Source: Panopea generosa (lineage: Eukaryota; Mollusca; Bivalvia; Adapedonta; Hiatellidae). From it: a DNA stretch of 64,000 bases. The DNA is taken from positions 13,981,992 to 14,045,991 of the forward strand of contig CM055907.1 of NCBI GenBank assembly GCA_029582155.1, given 5' to 3'. Positions within the stretch are counted from its first letter, which is position 1. Every line of letters begins with the position of its first letter. The notes beneath the pieces are model-generated. The model made no database searches. It saw nothing but the letters and a program-made list of their open reading frames with translations, and had not been told where the DNA came from. Position numbers and translations under genes: made by a program. Positions 47,601 to 57,062 of the stretch are shown one piece after another.

Positions 47601-50600
47601 AGATAAAGTACGTGAACACCGGTTGGGTTTGTTTACCTTTGTGAGCGATAAAACTTTGTGTTATAAGTGATAAAAACTATTTTTCAAACAAAAAAATATA
47701 CGAACATATGGGTAAAGGTATGCATTTTATGTTGCCTAGATGATTTAAAAAATAATTAGTTACTTAGAAACTATTGACTTTTTTCAATACCAACGCTATA
47801 TATATAAACACTATTGATAAAACCGGTTTAATAACATTGTGTTCATTGTGATAGGCTGTAATTATCAACCGTGTCTATTGTTACGAGTACAGTTAACCAA
47901 CTCTATAAATATAAACGAAATCTGATTAAAAATAAAATCTACGGAAGCCTATTACGGTCAGCCTGAAACACCAATTGTACAAAATGAACATTGACATTAA
48001 TACTTACAGAAAAGCGCATAGGATCGTTTGGACCAGGAAGGGGATTTAGCTGTTATACGTGCAGCACTCATTATAAACCATATAGTACCTGTGGATCAGA
48101 CATACACTATCGTACGTTTTTTATATGTTTGTTAGTGACATCTACACTTTTGACAAGTCATGTCTTAGTTAAATACCTGATGTCAACTGCTACCGTTGGC
48201 AATGAAATACGTTTTACAAGCCAGGAGTGCCATTTAACAATTATGGGTGATTGTCAAATCAATGTGTGCAGATATGTACATGGTGAAACGTTTTGGACCC
48301 AATCAACATACAATACCTACTCGTCGAAGAGACTATTGCTGTCTAGGATATCGAAACAAACCCAGGTCCATTAACCGATGAGGATGAAATATTAAATGCA
48401 ATATATACGACAAGTAAAGATCTTAAGTCGGAAATCCAACATGTAAAATCTGATATAGTTATTATTAAATCAGAAATGGAATCAATGCGGCTTACATGTA
48501 CGGAATTAAAAACGGCTATCTTAAATAATGAAGAGAAACAAAAAAGTGTTGAAAATAGGCTCGATAAAGATGAAATTGAAATAAAATGTGCTCGTGACAA
48601 TCAAGAAATGATTCAATTAGGAATTGACGCCATTCAGTATATTGTGGATGAAAATACCGATTGTGTTAACAAAATAGAAGACCGGTTTGAAAAGATAGAA
48701 GCGCAATCAATACAATCAAATATGCGTTTATTTGGATTAAACTAATTTCTAAATGAACATAGTGAAAGTCTGTTAAAGAAAAAAGTGATTGAAAGTGTAT
48801 TGAATGTAGCATGTCCTCTAAATAGTTGGTCTGAAAATTGCATATTAGATGCTTTTAGAATTGGAAATTCGAGCCCAGGTCAACCAAAAGTAACAATTGT
48901 AAAATTTTCCGAATTCACAGATAAGGTTAAAGTGTTCAGAGCAAGAGATGTTCTCAGAGATTCTGGCATACAAATTAGTGATGATTCGACATTTAAACAG
49001 AGATCAAAATTAACTGAATTGAAAAATAAAGGGGAAGTAGGTTATTATAAAAAAGGCGAACTAAAACTTAGAAAGAAAGAATGAAGGTTTTGAAAACAGT
49101 AAATCACGAGTTTTTGTAAATGCCAAACGAGGTCGACAAATTTCCCTCAAGTTGAAATAGATACAACGTCCCAGAACTCTCGTTACTCGGATATGCATGT
49201 AAACGGCGAATACTCTGACGTATAGGAAAGCAGCCGAAGTCCATGCCGTTTAAAAGCTGAATTAAATATTGCATATTGGAACATAGAGGGCTTATTACAA
49301 AAAAATGAATTTATAGACTTTGTTTAATACAATTTCTTTTATATATTCGCGTTAGCACAAACCTGGGAAGAAAATAATAATGAAACCAAACATTTGAAAT
49401 CAACGCATGAATGTTTCTTTACCTGCGAAAAAACATGCTAAACAAGGGCGAGCAATGGCGGGAATGTCTGTTTATATCAATAAAAACATTTTAAAATTTG
49501 TGAGTAAAATCCAATATGAGTGTACCATCGGTTTAGTATTCCAGCTTTATAAATTGTATACACAATTTGAAACAAACAAACGTTGTATTATTATTTTCAT
49601 ATCTCCCCTCTAATGACTCGCCATTTTACAATAATAAGCAATTGAAATATATTGAGCTTTTAGAAGATGTTATAACTAATATCACAATAAATTTCGGTTT
49701 ATCCGATTTTATAATCTTAAGTGACCTAAACGCAAGAATAGGTGAACAACGTGAATGTATAAAAATAGTTGAAAATGTAAATGAACTTGAAGATTACAAT
49801 GATTTTTTTAGTAGCTCTGTTGAGGAGACACGTGTATCCAGTGACAAAACTGTAAATACATGTGGTAGAAACTTGATTGAATTATGTAATTTGTATTCAA
49901 TGTACATCCTAAATGGTCGTGTTGGAGATGACAAAACAGTTGGAAACTTTTCATACACATCGACGATAGGTTGTAGTGTTATTGATTATTGTTTATGTTC
50001 AGGAAATCTCATACAGTGTGTCAATAACTTCCGAGTTGGACATCGATGTGATTCTAAACATTTTCCAATAATTACGTCATTAACAATATCAACACTACAC
50101 ACTGATAACAATCTAAAAGATAATATATATTATAGAACATATCCGTGTTACAATATACCTTCGCATATGAAGGAAACATTTCAAGAAAACCTTGCAAATG
50201 TATTTAAAAACAATTTCATTAATGATATGTGCATCGGAATAGAAAATACTAACTCTGATATAAATCAAATTTTATCATCGTTTACTGATATGCTGAAATA
50301 TGCTGGTAAACAGTTTGAAAGTCAACCAAAACGGTATGTTAAATCACAGCCAAAATGGTTTGACTAGAGTTGTTATGAAATCAAACGTTTAAAATATCGT
50401 CTATTGTGACAATATAGACAAAATAACACTGAGCAAAATTAACACAGATATATAAGTGCCAGAAACAAATTTAAAAATATGTGTAAAATTAAACAAAATA
50501 TATACGCTGAAAAACAATTAGATGCATTAATAGTTAATATAAATGATTCTAAGTCATTCTGGTCTAGACTCAAATCAATGACAAAACGCGGTTGCAAAGT

Positions 50601-53314
50601 TGAGAACAATATAACGACTGAGGAATGGGTCAATCATTTTGATAAACTTTTGAACCCAGAAACTGCAAACCTGAATGAAGAAGTAAATATGCTGATAGAC
50701 ATAGAGTTTAACGAACCAATAGATGACATTGAAGATTATATATTTAATACTGAGATAACCGAAGATGAAATTCGATTGGCCATCAAAAGGTTTCGGAAGG
50801 GGAAAAAAACCAGGACCAGACTGTTTACTGCCAGAATTTTTTATATGTGGTATTGATGCCATTGTACACGTCTTAGTTAAACTTTTTAATAGATTGTTTT
50901 TCACAAGTGAATACCCAGAAAGTTAGTGTGAATCCCTTATTGTGGTACTTCACAAAAAGGGTGATATAAACAATACAAATAATTATAGAGGTATTTCATT
51001 GCAAAATGTTTTTAAAAAATTATACTGTGCAGTATTGGTAGCTAGACTAAATTTCTTTGCATACATGTACCAAAAGATTTCTGAACGTCAAAGTGGGTTT
51101 AAAGTTGAATATTCTATTGTTGACAATGCTTTTGTTTTAAGATCCATTATTGAACGTTACTTAAATCGGAAAAGAGGTAAACTATATGTAGCATTTGTCA
51201 ATTTTCAGAAATGTATTGATACTATTGATTGATCTTTATTGTGGCAATTTTAAGAAATGCTGGAATAAAATGTAGACTGTTTCATGCACTCCAAAGTATG
51301 TATAGATCTGTTAAAGCATGTGTAAGATTGAAAAGCACTAGCAGTGAATATATGAACTGTACAATAGGTCTAAGCCAAGGGTGTCTGGCCAGTCCAATAT
51401 TATTCTCATTTTTTATTGATGAGCTTGAAAGTATAATGATGATAGCAATATTCAAGGTATTTAATTACACACAGACATAACTCAGGTATTGTCGTTAATG
51501 TTCGCAGATGATCTAGCTCTCCCTGCAGACACTGTTGTTGGATTACAAAAACAGTTAAATGTGTTGTTTGAATTTTGTGGTACAAATAAGCTGAAAGTAA
51601 ATGAATCAAAAACAAATGTTGTAGTGTTAAAAAATGGCGATATTTTATAAAGGCATGTGACATGGATTTATAATAATGTAAAACTTGACGTAGTAAATAG
51701 TTTTTATTATGTTGGTCTTACCTTTACAAGACAATTATCAATTACAAACATGGTAAAGGAACTTTGTATTAAAGGTAAACGTATTCTTATCTCAATCTTA
51801 AGCTCCTTATATGGTTCTGGACAACTGCCCAAAACCGTATTTTTCAAAATATTGATACTAAAATCTGTCCACAGTTGTTATACAGAGCCGAAGTGTGGGG
51901 TTTAGAAACGTTTATCGATTTAGAAAGGGTCCAATATTACGCTTGTAAGCGGTTCATGTGTGTAAAACAAAAAAAAATGTTATGCTGTTGCTTTGGTTTT
52001 AAATCCCACTTTTTATTGAAACATACAAACGTTGTATAAAGTATTGGTTTAAAATACTAAAAATGTCAAAAGAAATATTTGTTAGAAAGTGTTATTTGAT
52101 GATGGTAAATGATGATAGAAACGGTAAGAAGAATTGGGTATCCATACTTAAACATGTTTTACAAAGTAACGGTTTTGGTAATGTATGGGAAAATCAAGAT
52201 GTTGGTCATGAGATGTATTTTATGAAAACATTTACAAGTAGGTTAAAAGATCAATATCTACAAGACTGGAATGGAACTGTTACTTCTAACTCGAAACTCA
52301 GTACTTACTATATAAAGTTTAAACAATGTTTTGCATATAAAAAGTATCTCGATGTGCTAAATATCAGAAAATTTCATCTTATCTATGCAAGCTTCAGATC
52401 GAGTTCTCATGACCTGGAAATTGAAAGGGGTCGTTACAGAAATATAGAAAGAGACCGAAGGTTATGTACATTGTGTGATGCAATTGTTGTAGAAGATGAG
52501 TTTCACTTTTTACTGTGTTGCAATATATATATACAGATTTAAGGGAGAAGCATATTTGCCAGATAAATATTTTAATAATCAAACTGACCTTAAGTTTACC
52601 ATTTTAATGGCATCACAAAATGACAGTTTGATCAAATCGGTAGCAACTTATCTCCATTATGCCTTTAAGATACAAAAAGTTCTATGTGTTACTAATTAAA
52701 ATATACCATTATGTCTTCAAAAATACGAAAAGAAGATTTATGTGTTACTAGTTAAGCTATAGATTAATGTATATGTACTATGCTATAATATTTCTGTTTT
52801 ATGCATGTATAACTGTGTATAAATGATGTAATACTTCGTGTAATCTTGAAAAATCACGTACTGTTTTGTTAACATTTATTTGTATAAAAACATGTTGCAT
52901 GGGCTGGTGGCCTTAAAGCAAATAAACTATTTGTCATTGTCATTTGCCAACCACTAGAACACCGCCACTCATGTACATCATGCCATTTACAAGATAAAAT
53001 TACGTTGTTTATGTTACTCTTTCATTTTAAAATCTACAACAAAATTGTTATAAAGTGGAGAAGGGATGGGTGCTTGGTGAAACATTTCACATATTTAAAC
53101 ACTTGCTGAACGACCATATCAGCAGCATGATAAAGGTATAAAAGCCAGGTAGGAACTGAAGATTCCAAGATTCCGTGACATTAGTTGTGCCAAAGAGACC
53201 GGTACAGTGATGTGTGGTAATCAAAGGTTTATGTTATCTGCAAGTTATGGAATGCTCTACCTAGCAACATCAGAGCTGTCAGTACACTGACTGCATTTAA
53301 AAGGGTTTTCTTTC

Positions 53315-53360
<46 letters not shown>

Positions 53361-53690
53361 TAACTGATGTTTGTTTTAATCAGATTTGTAAGCAATATTT
53401 AACTACAAATCTTACAATGTTTTATATGTAGTCATTTATATTACTTTGCATGTACATTTCTTTTTCTTTTAATAGTTTAATCAAATTAGCAGCATTTTAT
53501 CCCAGGTCTATGAATATGTATATATCTTTAATTGTTTATATTAGATTGCATGTATATTCTATTTTGTAATCACTCTTGAACGTGTACGCATAAAAAAATG
53601 GAACAATAATGATAATAATAATAATAATAATAATAAAAATAATAATAACAATAATAATAATAATAATAATAATAATGTAATAATGATAAT

Positions 53691-53747
<57 letters not shown>

Positions 53748-54052
53748 TAATAACGATAATAATAATAATGATAATAATAATTTAATGATAATAATACTAA
53801 TACTAATAATAATAATAATGAATAATAATATAATAATAATAAAATGATAATAATAATAATAATAAATAATAATAATAATATTAATATGTCGATGAAAACA
53901 ATGATGCTATGTTACCATTATTTTTTGTATTTAGTGTTATAGTATTTGGCCAGGAGCCGTTTTGTAGACGTTTGATGACGCTTCGGTTCCCACCATCCGT
54001 GGTTGCAACTTCAATCTTCGGCTCCATACCGCAGTCGGTCCAGTATTTCTTT
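35408..54052 (-). CDS. LRP-like gene, 3' part: join of five exons
   Basis: Minus-strand model: 54052-53916, 40398-40276, 39086-39036, 37776-37689, 35603-35408. All junctions have AG/GT and consistent phases; the total is 595 nt, one base plus 198 codons including the stop. It encodes one YWTD blade, an LDL-receptor-type EGF module, a short juxtamembrane segment, a membrane span and a 65-codon tail ending in TAA. In LDL-receptor relatives a propeller has six YWTD blades; here only one is visible, so exons are either missed or lost. The likely role is a type I endocytic or signalling receptor. The intron between the first two exons is 13.5 kb and holds the satellite array and a LINE. Confidence 0.55.
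35655..35870 (+). mobile_element. SINE-B copy
   Basis: tRNA-like head gatcttgtggtagagcaccg with ttggttcgatcctccgcc, body cgcacatgcttagtactggc and ctctaccaaggaagacttcg, and tail gtgtttcacaatagaagtaa. It lies 50 bases upstream of the tail-exon acceptor. Confidence 0.85.
35895..36106 (-). mobile_element. SINE-A copy, nearly full length
   Basis: Reverse strand has the head cctacgaggcggtgtggtct, the word gggtcgtaggttagagttcc, the body gcggaactctaacc in reverse, and a tail that reads caacacatttcaggttatat on the plus strand. It links the head and tail of the SINE-A family. Confidence 0.8.
36368..36578. mobile_element. MITE-P copy, full length with TIRs
   Basis: Left end aattgacctgacacgag and right end cccgcgtcaggtcagct are imperfect inverted repeats. 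The body read in reverse (tccaattagcaatcgaaatt, ggttgctacactgccatttt, acattgtatttacttggaca) matches 46455-46600. Confidence 0.8.
36579..37395 (-). other. Intron, nothing recognised
   Basis: Part of the last LRP-like intron. AT-rich, no exon or named repeat. Confidence 0.5.
37396..37675 (-). mobile_element. SINE-D copy next to a splice donor
   Basis: The plus strand ends with ggagcgtggtatcaaacctg, acccctgggttcgcagtcc and atgccttaactaca, which read in reverse form a tRNA-like head. The body has cctggttctttaacatgcc and accgatacatgggacctcag, and the tail has gatgatgatgata. The head stops about 13 bases from the donor of the membrane-span exon (37688). Confidence 0.75.
37689..37776 (-). CDS. LRP-like transmembrane exon
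   Basis: Acceptor cctttgtttccag, donor AAAAG|gtacgt; 88 nt, entering in phase 1 and leaving in phase 2. It encodes ESPAMAIGLSVLGVIAVLVI, then AFGAVYVYKR: a single 22-24-residue hydrophobic helix followed by a basic residue pair at the cytoplasmic side. Confidence 0.85.
37777..39035 (-). other. Intron with short local repeats
   Basis: Contains agatagttaaagatagtt-type short repeats (38755-38815) and the degenerate exon copy at 38839-38890. 37850-38750 has repeated words (cagtcaaatgacgtcaaact) but no recognised family. Confidence 0.5.
38839..38890 (-). pseudogene. Degenerate copy of the juxtamembrane exon
   Basis: Matches the exon at 39036-39086 over catctgctaaaagccatatg and caaaatgaaagaag|gtaaat, together with the following intron words. 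It is one base longer before the donor, which would leave phase 2 and break the join to the membrane-span exon, and its upstream part lacks a good acceptor. Confidence 0.55.
39036..39086 (-). CDS. LRP-like juxtamembrane mini-exon (17 residues)
   Basis: Acceptor ggttatgttgcag, donor AAGAG|gtaaatag; 51 nt, phase 1-1. It reads EIDVHVSSAKSHMQNER between the EGF exon and the membrane-span exon. Because it is symmetric, the protein stays in frame with or without it. Support comes from splice sites, phase and the presence of a duplicate at 38.84 kb; there is no family match. Confidence 0.5.
40040..40225 (+). mobile_element. SINE-A copy, plus orientation
   Basis: Head acgtggccgagtggtctaat, middle ccagttacttgcggaaagac and cggttctactcagattcatt, tail ataacctgaaatgtgttgaa. 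It sits 50 bases downstream of the EGF-exon donor in the intron. Confidence 0.85.
40276..40398 (-). CDS. LRP-like EGF exon
   Basis: Acceptor ctcttttatcag, donor AATG|gtatga; 123 nt, phase 1-1. It reads FSKCLQSTCSHLCLPISKK, then DYKCACSDEG and NVPCREMN. The order C-x4-C-x3-C-L-x7-Y-K-C-x-C...C is the EGF module that closes YWTD propellers in LDL-receptor relatives (…CSHLCLP…YKCAC…), with six cysteines. It is the best family evidence for this gene. Confidence 0.8.
40606..40998. mobile_element. Hairpin MITE with about 95-bp inverted repeats
   Basis: Left arm has ccagacaggaataagcatga and aagtcaaaattcacaattac. The right arm has gcaattgtgaattttgactt and atgcttattcctgtctga, i.e. the reverse complement. 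The arms are separated by about 180 bp, and there is no coding sequence. Confidence 0.8.
41095..41240 (+). mobile_element. SINE-B-like fragment
   Basis: cgtcgtgggttcgattcccc (B-box) then gcaccactaaatgtgagatg. The head upstream is not recognisable. Confidence 0.5.
41735..41880. mobile_element. MITE-S copy C, truncated at the satellite
   Basis: aggtatcactacaaagttga, the 47-bp unit, then ggtctaagatttcaacg, tagactattttttaaagtat and agcaggaatgtatctgtaca, as in copies A and B. It then breaks into the satellite array at ataaattaaggtctcac. Confidence 0.8.
41881..45790. repeat. 47-bp satellite array, about 83 copies
   Basis: Monomer ggtctcactacacagttgaa, then ttttgttcttggttctatat and aaaataa. Variant positions recur in blocks (agcttgg, gtttttgg, aacagaagg against aaataagg, gatgatttttgatc). 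For example, the order of variants at 42780-43130 resembles 43290-43620 and 44560-44900, so multi-monomer higher-order units have also duplicated. It lies in the 13.5-kb LRP-like intron. Confidence 0.95.
45791..45870. repeat. Repeat R fragment (copy 1)
   Basis: caacctgtcttaaatggaca and gctgcttaagacaggtttga. This is a short piece of the inverted-repeat family seen at 47105-47295 and 62355-62528. Confidence 0.7.
45871..46454 (-). other. Intron, nothing recognised
   Basis: Part of the LRP-like intron. A 60-codon frame on the plus strand (45968-46150) has no splice context or motif. Confidence 0.45.
46455..46600 (+). mobile_element. MITE-P copy
   Basis: acctgacgtgggctgtcaat, gataatccaatcagcgatca, ttggttgctacgacacc and acactacattgtatttactt match the 36.4-kb copy in reverse orientation. 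Confidence 0.75.
46776..46960 (+). mobile_element. SINE-A-like copy, degraded
   Basis: The tail part ggttcaactcagattcatac, tcgggtctacctcaac and gtaacgtgcgatgtgttt resembles 40150-40220. The head is poorly conserved. Confidence 0.5.
47105..47295. repeat. Repeat R (copy 2)
   Basis: aaacctgtgtaagcggtcac, ctctattaagcagccatttg, gtaaattaacctgtattaag and cagacaggtttccctg. It is the inverse of the copy at 62355-62528. Confidence 0.8.
47991..49084 (+). pseudogene. LINE ORF1 (leader, coiled coil, RRM-like), broken
   Basis: The leader frame from 47991 has a hydrophobic segment (TFFICLLVTSTLLTS) and ends near RLLLS just before the 2A-like motif, where the frame shifts by one base. Downstream, ESMRLTCTELKTAILNNEEK and following heptad-like Glu/Lys/Leu sequence predict a coiled coil. 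After a stop at 48743-48745 comes DAFRIGNSSPGQPKVTIVKF and LTELKNKGEVGYYKKGEL, typical of RRM-like nucleic-acid-binding ORF1 proteins. Role: RNA packaging of the element. Confidence 0.75.
48347..48370 (+). other. 2A-like motif DIETNPGP
   Basis: Eight codons GAT-ATC-GAA-ACA-AAC-CCA-GGT-CCA encode D-I-E-T-N-P-G-P, the core at which ribosomes skip a peptide bond. The codon before it is TAG, where active elements would have Gly, and the upstream leucine-rich lead-in is one base out of frame. 2A-like sequences at the start of LINE ORF1 are known from some invertebrate non-LTR elements. Confidence 0.8.
49259..52545 (+). pseudogene. LINE ORF2: APE endonuclease and reverse transcriptase, broken
   Basis: Begins NIAYWNIEGLLQKNEF (APE N-terminus). 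The longest open part (49567-50367) has DFIILSDLNARIGEQRE and SVIDYCLCSGNL, then DSKHFPI, the expected APE motifs. RT part: VVLHKKGDINNTNNYRGISL near 50950, YVAFVNFQKCIDTID, GLSQGCLASPILFSFFIDEL and the catalytic FADD at 51501-51512. The RT motif-A aspartate region reads FVNFQKC, so a key Asp is changed to Asn. Stops at about 49325, 50366, 51232 and 51478 and several frameshifts show it is dead. Confidence 0.85.
52946..53320 (-). other. Intron, nothing recognised
   Basis: Short unique-looking stretch between the LINE 3' end and microsatellites. No exon seen on either strand. Confidence 0.5.
53321..53358. repeat. (TA)n microsatellite
   Basis: About 19 TA units. Confidence 0.95.
53606..53882. 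repeat. (AAT)n trinucleotide array
   Basis: About 275 bp of aat units with gtaat and gat interruptions. It ends about 35 bases beyond the donor of the YWTD exon. Confidence 0.95.
53916..54052 (-). CDS. LRP-like YWTD-blade exon
   Basis: Acceptor gatctattgtag, donor AATG|gtaaca; 137 nt, entering in phase 2 and leaving in phase 1. It encodes KKYWTDCGMEPKIEVATTDG, then GNRSVIKRLQNGSWPNTITL. Y-W-T-D, the K-I-E strand, D-G-x-N-R and the final W-P-N-x-I-T-L are the class B LDL-receptor repeat in order. An alternative acceptor (cacttacag, exon to 54082) keeps the same frame with ten more codons. Its phase fits the EGF exon at 40.3 kb. Confidence 0.8.
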
Positions 54053-54364
54053 CTACAATAGATCATGAATATTATTGTATACCTGTAAGTGTATAGCAAA
54101 TTATCTACTTCAGATGCTACCACGTGAAAATACAAGATGGTGGTTAAAATAAAGGAAATAATTTAGTAGAAATTTCAACGATAAAAACAACCGACAAAAT
54201 GTTCCGCATGACAATGACGATGAGAAAATCCGAATATCTGTCACTTCCGCTATTCGTCTGCCGTTTTGAACTCACGCTTTATTTATTTAAAAGGATCTTT
54301 ATATTTCTTTACTCTTTTGATAAATTTCTTTCAGATTGAGGTATAGAATAAAAATATCGTTTTA

Positions 54365-54701
54365 CAGTGTTTTCACAATATGGGAATAGTGTACGAGTAC
54401 GTATTGTGGTGAAAACCATATTGGACGAGACGCCGTAGTACGTATTGTGGTTTTGTTGTGAAAACCGTATTGGACGAGACGCCGTTGTAAGTATTGTGGT
54501 ATAAACGATATTGGACGAGACGCCGTAGTACGTATTGACTATATTGGACGAGATGCCGTAGTACGTATTGTGGTAAAAAACATATTGGACGAAACGCCGT
54601 AGTACGTATTGTGGTAAAATCCATATTGGACGAGATGCCTACTATGGTTTTCATCACAATACGGACTAGTACAATATATTCCCATATTGTACAAAACACT
54701 G
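54365..54701. mobile_element. TA-flanked TIR element with internal minisatellite
   Basis: Left end cagtgttttcacaatatggg and right end (reversed) cagtgttttgtacaatatgg, with TA on both outer sides (54363-54364, 54702-54703). The inverted repeat extends imperfectly for about 55 bp. Inside are about six units of about 41 bp (gacgagacgccgtagtacgt, attgtggtaaaaaccatatt). 337 bp, no transposase. Confidence 0.8.
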
Positions 54702-54895
54702 TAAAATAACTTATATAAGTATTGATCACAATGTCAGTAACGGTCACTATTGAACTATCCCATGACGGTGAATGCTGTCATACGTTGTACTAATTGTAAT
54801 GGTGATATCCTATACAAAACTTAAACAAGTAAATGTTGCGCTTTCCAAGACCTACTAAAATACTTATAGTTATATTGATGTCTGTGTGTATATAA

Positions 54896-54896
<1 letters not shown>

Positions 54897-54937
<41 letters not shown>
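54897..54937. repeat. (GT)n microsatellite
   Basis: About 20 GT units. Confidence 0.95.
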
Positions 54938-54941
<4 letters not shown>

Positions 54942-55314
54942 GGTGACATTCATATGAATACACAAAAGTGCAAAAAACATAAATTATGCGATCTACGTCA
55001 TTTTTCCGTAACCATAATCCGGCATTCGTCTATTTCGACAATGGTCCCCGGTTACCGGGTCTTATACCGTACCTAGGAAAAATCGTAAGAGTTGTCTCCC
55101 TTTATGTGTTAGAAATGTTCAAAGAGACAATCTAATAGGGAAATGTTGGCTAGTCTGTTGAAAAGAGACCCTTAGAGTGACCTTTTCATAAAAAAAGAAG
55201 ACAATGATATTGGTAAGATCTATATACAAAATAGGTGAATTACTGTCAACTATTGGAAGATTTTATTTTGTATATTTGTTTCTAAAAATTGATTAAGTTT
55301 TTGTGTTCTTATCG

Positions 55315-55475
55315 TAGTTTATACTAATAGATTTTAGCTCGAGATTGCAATGAAAGCTCAGCTTATATGAACTGCTCTCGAGTCCATTTCCTGGGTAGAA
55401 CCAGTGTTGTTTTATGAGAAGCATCGGATCGAGCAGGGTATTGAACTCTCTCCCTCTGGCATGTGCAGTAATTCT
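55315..55475 (-). mobile_element. SINE-B-like copy
   Basis: tagctcgagattgcaatgaa, agctcagcttatatgaactg and tcctgggtagaaccagtgtt match the tail of the plus copy at 58258-58440 in reverse. The head is degraded (ggatcgagcagggtattgaa). Confidence 0.65.
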
Positions 55476-55719
55476 CATTATCTCACCATTACTGACACAT
55501 ATCAAAGCTTTTTAAAATCAAATCATAAAAATATATTTTATTTAAGAAACAAAACATTTTTTTCCCTATTCAAGGATAACAAATTCCACTAATGACAACT
55601 CGGGGGTCTGGTCCAATTTCTTTAACTTAGCCCACATCTTTACTACTTGTGGTTGATAAGATAAAAAATCCTGTTGGTAGGTTGGGTTTAGTAATCAATG
55701 GGAGGCGGTATTGTGGGTT

Positions 55720-55985
55720 AAGTATGGTAGTTAGTATGGCAGGTTCAGTATGGCAGCCATTGTGTTGGGTTTAGTTTGGTAGTCGGTATAGTGAGGCAGT
55801 CCGTGTTGCTGGTAAAGTATGCCCGATTAAATATGGCAGTAGGCAAGACAGTGTGTATGTATAATGGGTAAACTTTAGGATGGCATTGTATATTGAGGGT
55901 TTAGTAAGGCAGTCGGTATGATAAGTTTAGTATAGCAGTCTGTGTAGCTAGTACATTATGGCAGTCGGAATATGGGGTTTTATCT
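55720..55985. repeat. 26-bp minisatellite, left block (degenerate)
   Basis: Imperfect gtatggcagtcggtatggcg-type units, the same family as 57063-57870. Confidence 0.8.
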
Positions 55986-57062
55986 CCACTGGCGAAAGGC
56001 TTATGCCATGGTGCGTTGTACGTCATCTGTCGTCCGCTAGCAGCACTTTCTCTGAAACCATTAGGCTAATTAAACTCAAACTTCACATGGATATGTCTAT
56101 TGGATAGGAGACTATACAGAAGAACTTTTTTTCGATCTGAAATGCAAGATGGCCATCGCTACTAAAAATAGTCCAAAACTGATAAAATGTTTTGGTTTTT
56201 TTATGAGCCGCCCAACAGATTTTGTAAATATTTATGTAGTAATGATAACCACCTATAGTTTTATTAGATTTGTTCAAATGGTGTCTATGGGGTTAAAATG
56301 GTCCGGCCTCAGGGTTCAATTAGAGGGCACGTGTCATTATAATAATCATTTTTTTAAAGGAACTGATTTTGCCTATGTTTTAACAGAGGCATTGTTTGGT
56401 CAGAAAGGTTCATATTTGTGAAAATGACTGGGTTCGAGTGTCTTAAAATTTGGAATTACAAAAATCGCTTTCTTCAGAACTGGTCTGTCAAATTAGTTCA
56501 TATTTGGCATAAATTATCCTTATGTGTATTGGTTTGAATGAAGATATGAATTTAGGGGCTAATATCTATAGGGACCCTGTAAGGGGACTTAGAATTTTTC
56601 ATAGGGATACTATGAGAAAACAGAAAATTCTATTTTTTTTTATCCATTTGGGCAAAATTATTATTCAATTTAATTTCTGAAGCATCATCTGGTCAAAGAA
56701 AATAAAATTTGGTTCAGTTAGGAGAATTGTTTATAATTGATATAGATTATCCATTATATGGGTTTAAAGTTTGTACAAATGAAGGGGCTTGTATATATAG
56801 GGGTCCTGTAAGGGGACTTTGAGCTTGATATAGGAATACTTTGGGAAAACGGAAAATTCTAATTCTTTCATCCGTTTAAGATTTTATTTTTATTCCATTT
56901 GAGTTCTGAAGCATCTTCTATTCATAACAAATAAGATTTTGTTCAATAAGAAGGATTGACTTTCCAAAATGGGCCAGGTGGGGTCACAAAATGATTAAAA
57001 TTGAAATTTTGGTAAATCTTATTCTAAACAACCGGTCTGTCAAATTTGGTGTCATTTTAATG
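55986..57062. repeat. Repetitive insert with internal direct duplication
   Basis: Splits the 26-bp minisatellite. Two related stretches, ataggga/ggtcctgtaaggggact at about 56568 and 56796, are both followed by gaaaacagaaaattct-like words and ctgaagcatc. The beginning (ggcttatgccatggtgcgtt, cgtcatctgtcgtccgctag) looks like a dispersed family. No open reading frame of note. Confidence 0.55.

Larger units (their letters stand above)
47990..52945 (+). mobile_element. Nearly full-length LINE (2A-bearing, CR1/L2-like) in LRP intron
   Basis: Order: a leader frame with a hydrophobic stretch (47991-48340), a 2A-like motif (48347-48370), coiled-coil ORF1 (48376-48745), an RRM-like ORF1 segment (48785-49084), an APE endonuclease (about 49260-50367), reverse transcriptase (about 50760-51650), a C-terminal Cys/His segment (CTLC...EDEFHFLLCC near 52470-52530), and a 3' UTR with AATAAA at 52921-52926 and a ttgtcattgtcatt tail. 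There are several stops and frameshifts, so it is inactive, but the layout is complete. It lies antisense to the LRP-like gene. The clade is inferred; a search of RT domains would settle it. Confidence 0.85.

Noticed and set aside
48347-48370. 2A-like motif as a sign of an integrated picornavirus-like sequence
   Set aside because: It is followed by a LINE ORF1, APE endonuclease and LINE reverse transcriptase in the expected order; no viral capsid or polymerase motif is seen.
54373-54747. 124-codon minus-strand frame with QYVLRRLVQY repeats
   Set aside because: It translates the internal minisatellite of the TIR element at 54365-54701.
56149-56421. 90-codon plus-strand frame
   Set aside because: It lies wholly in the repetitive insert with internal duplications; no motif or splice context.
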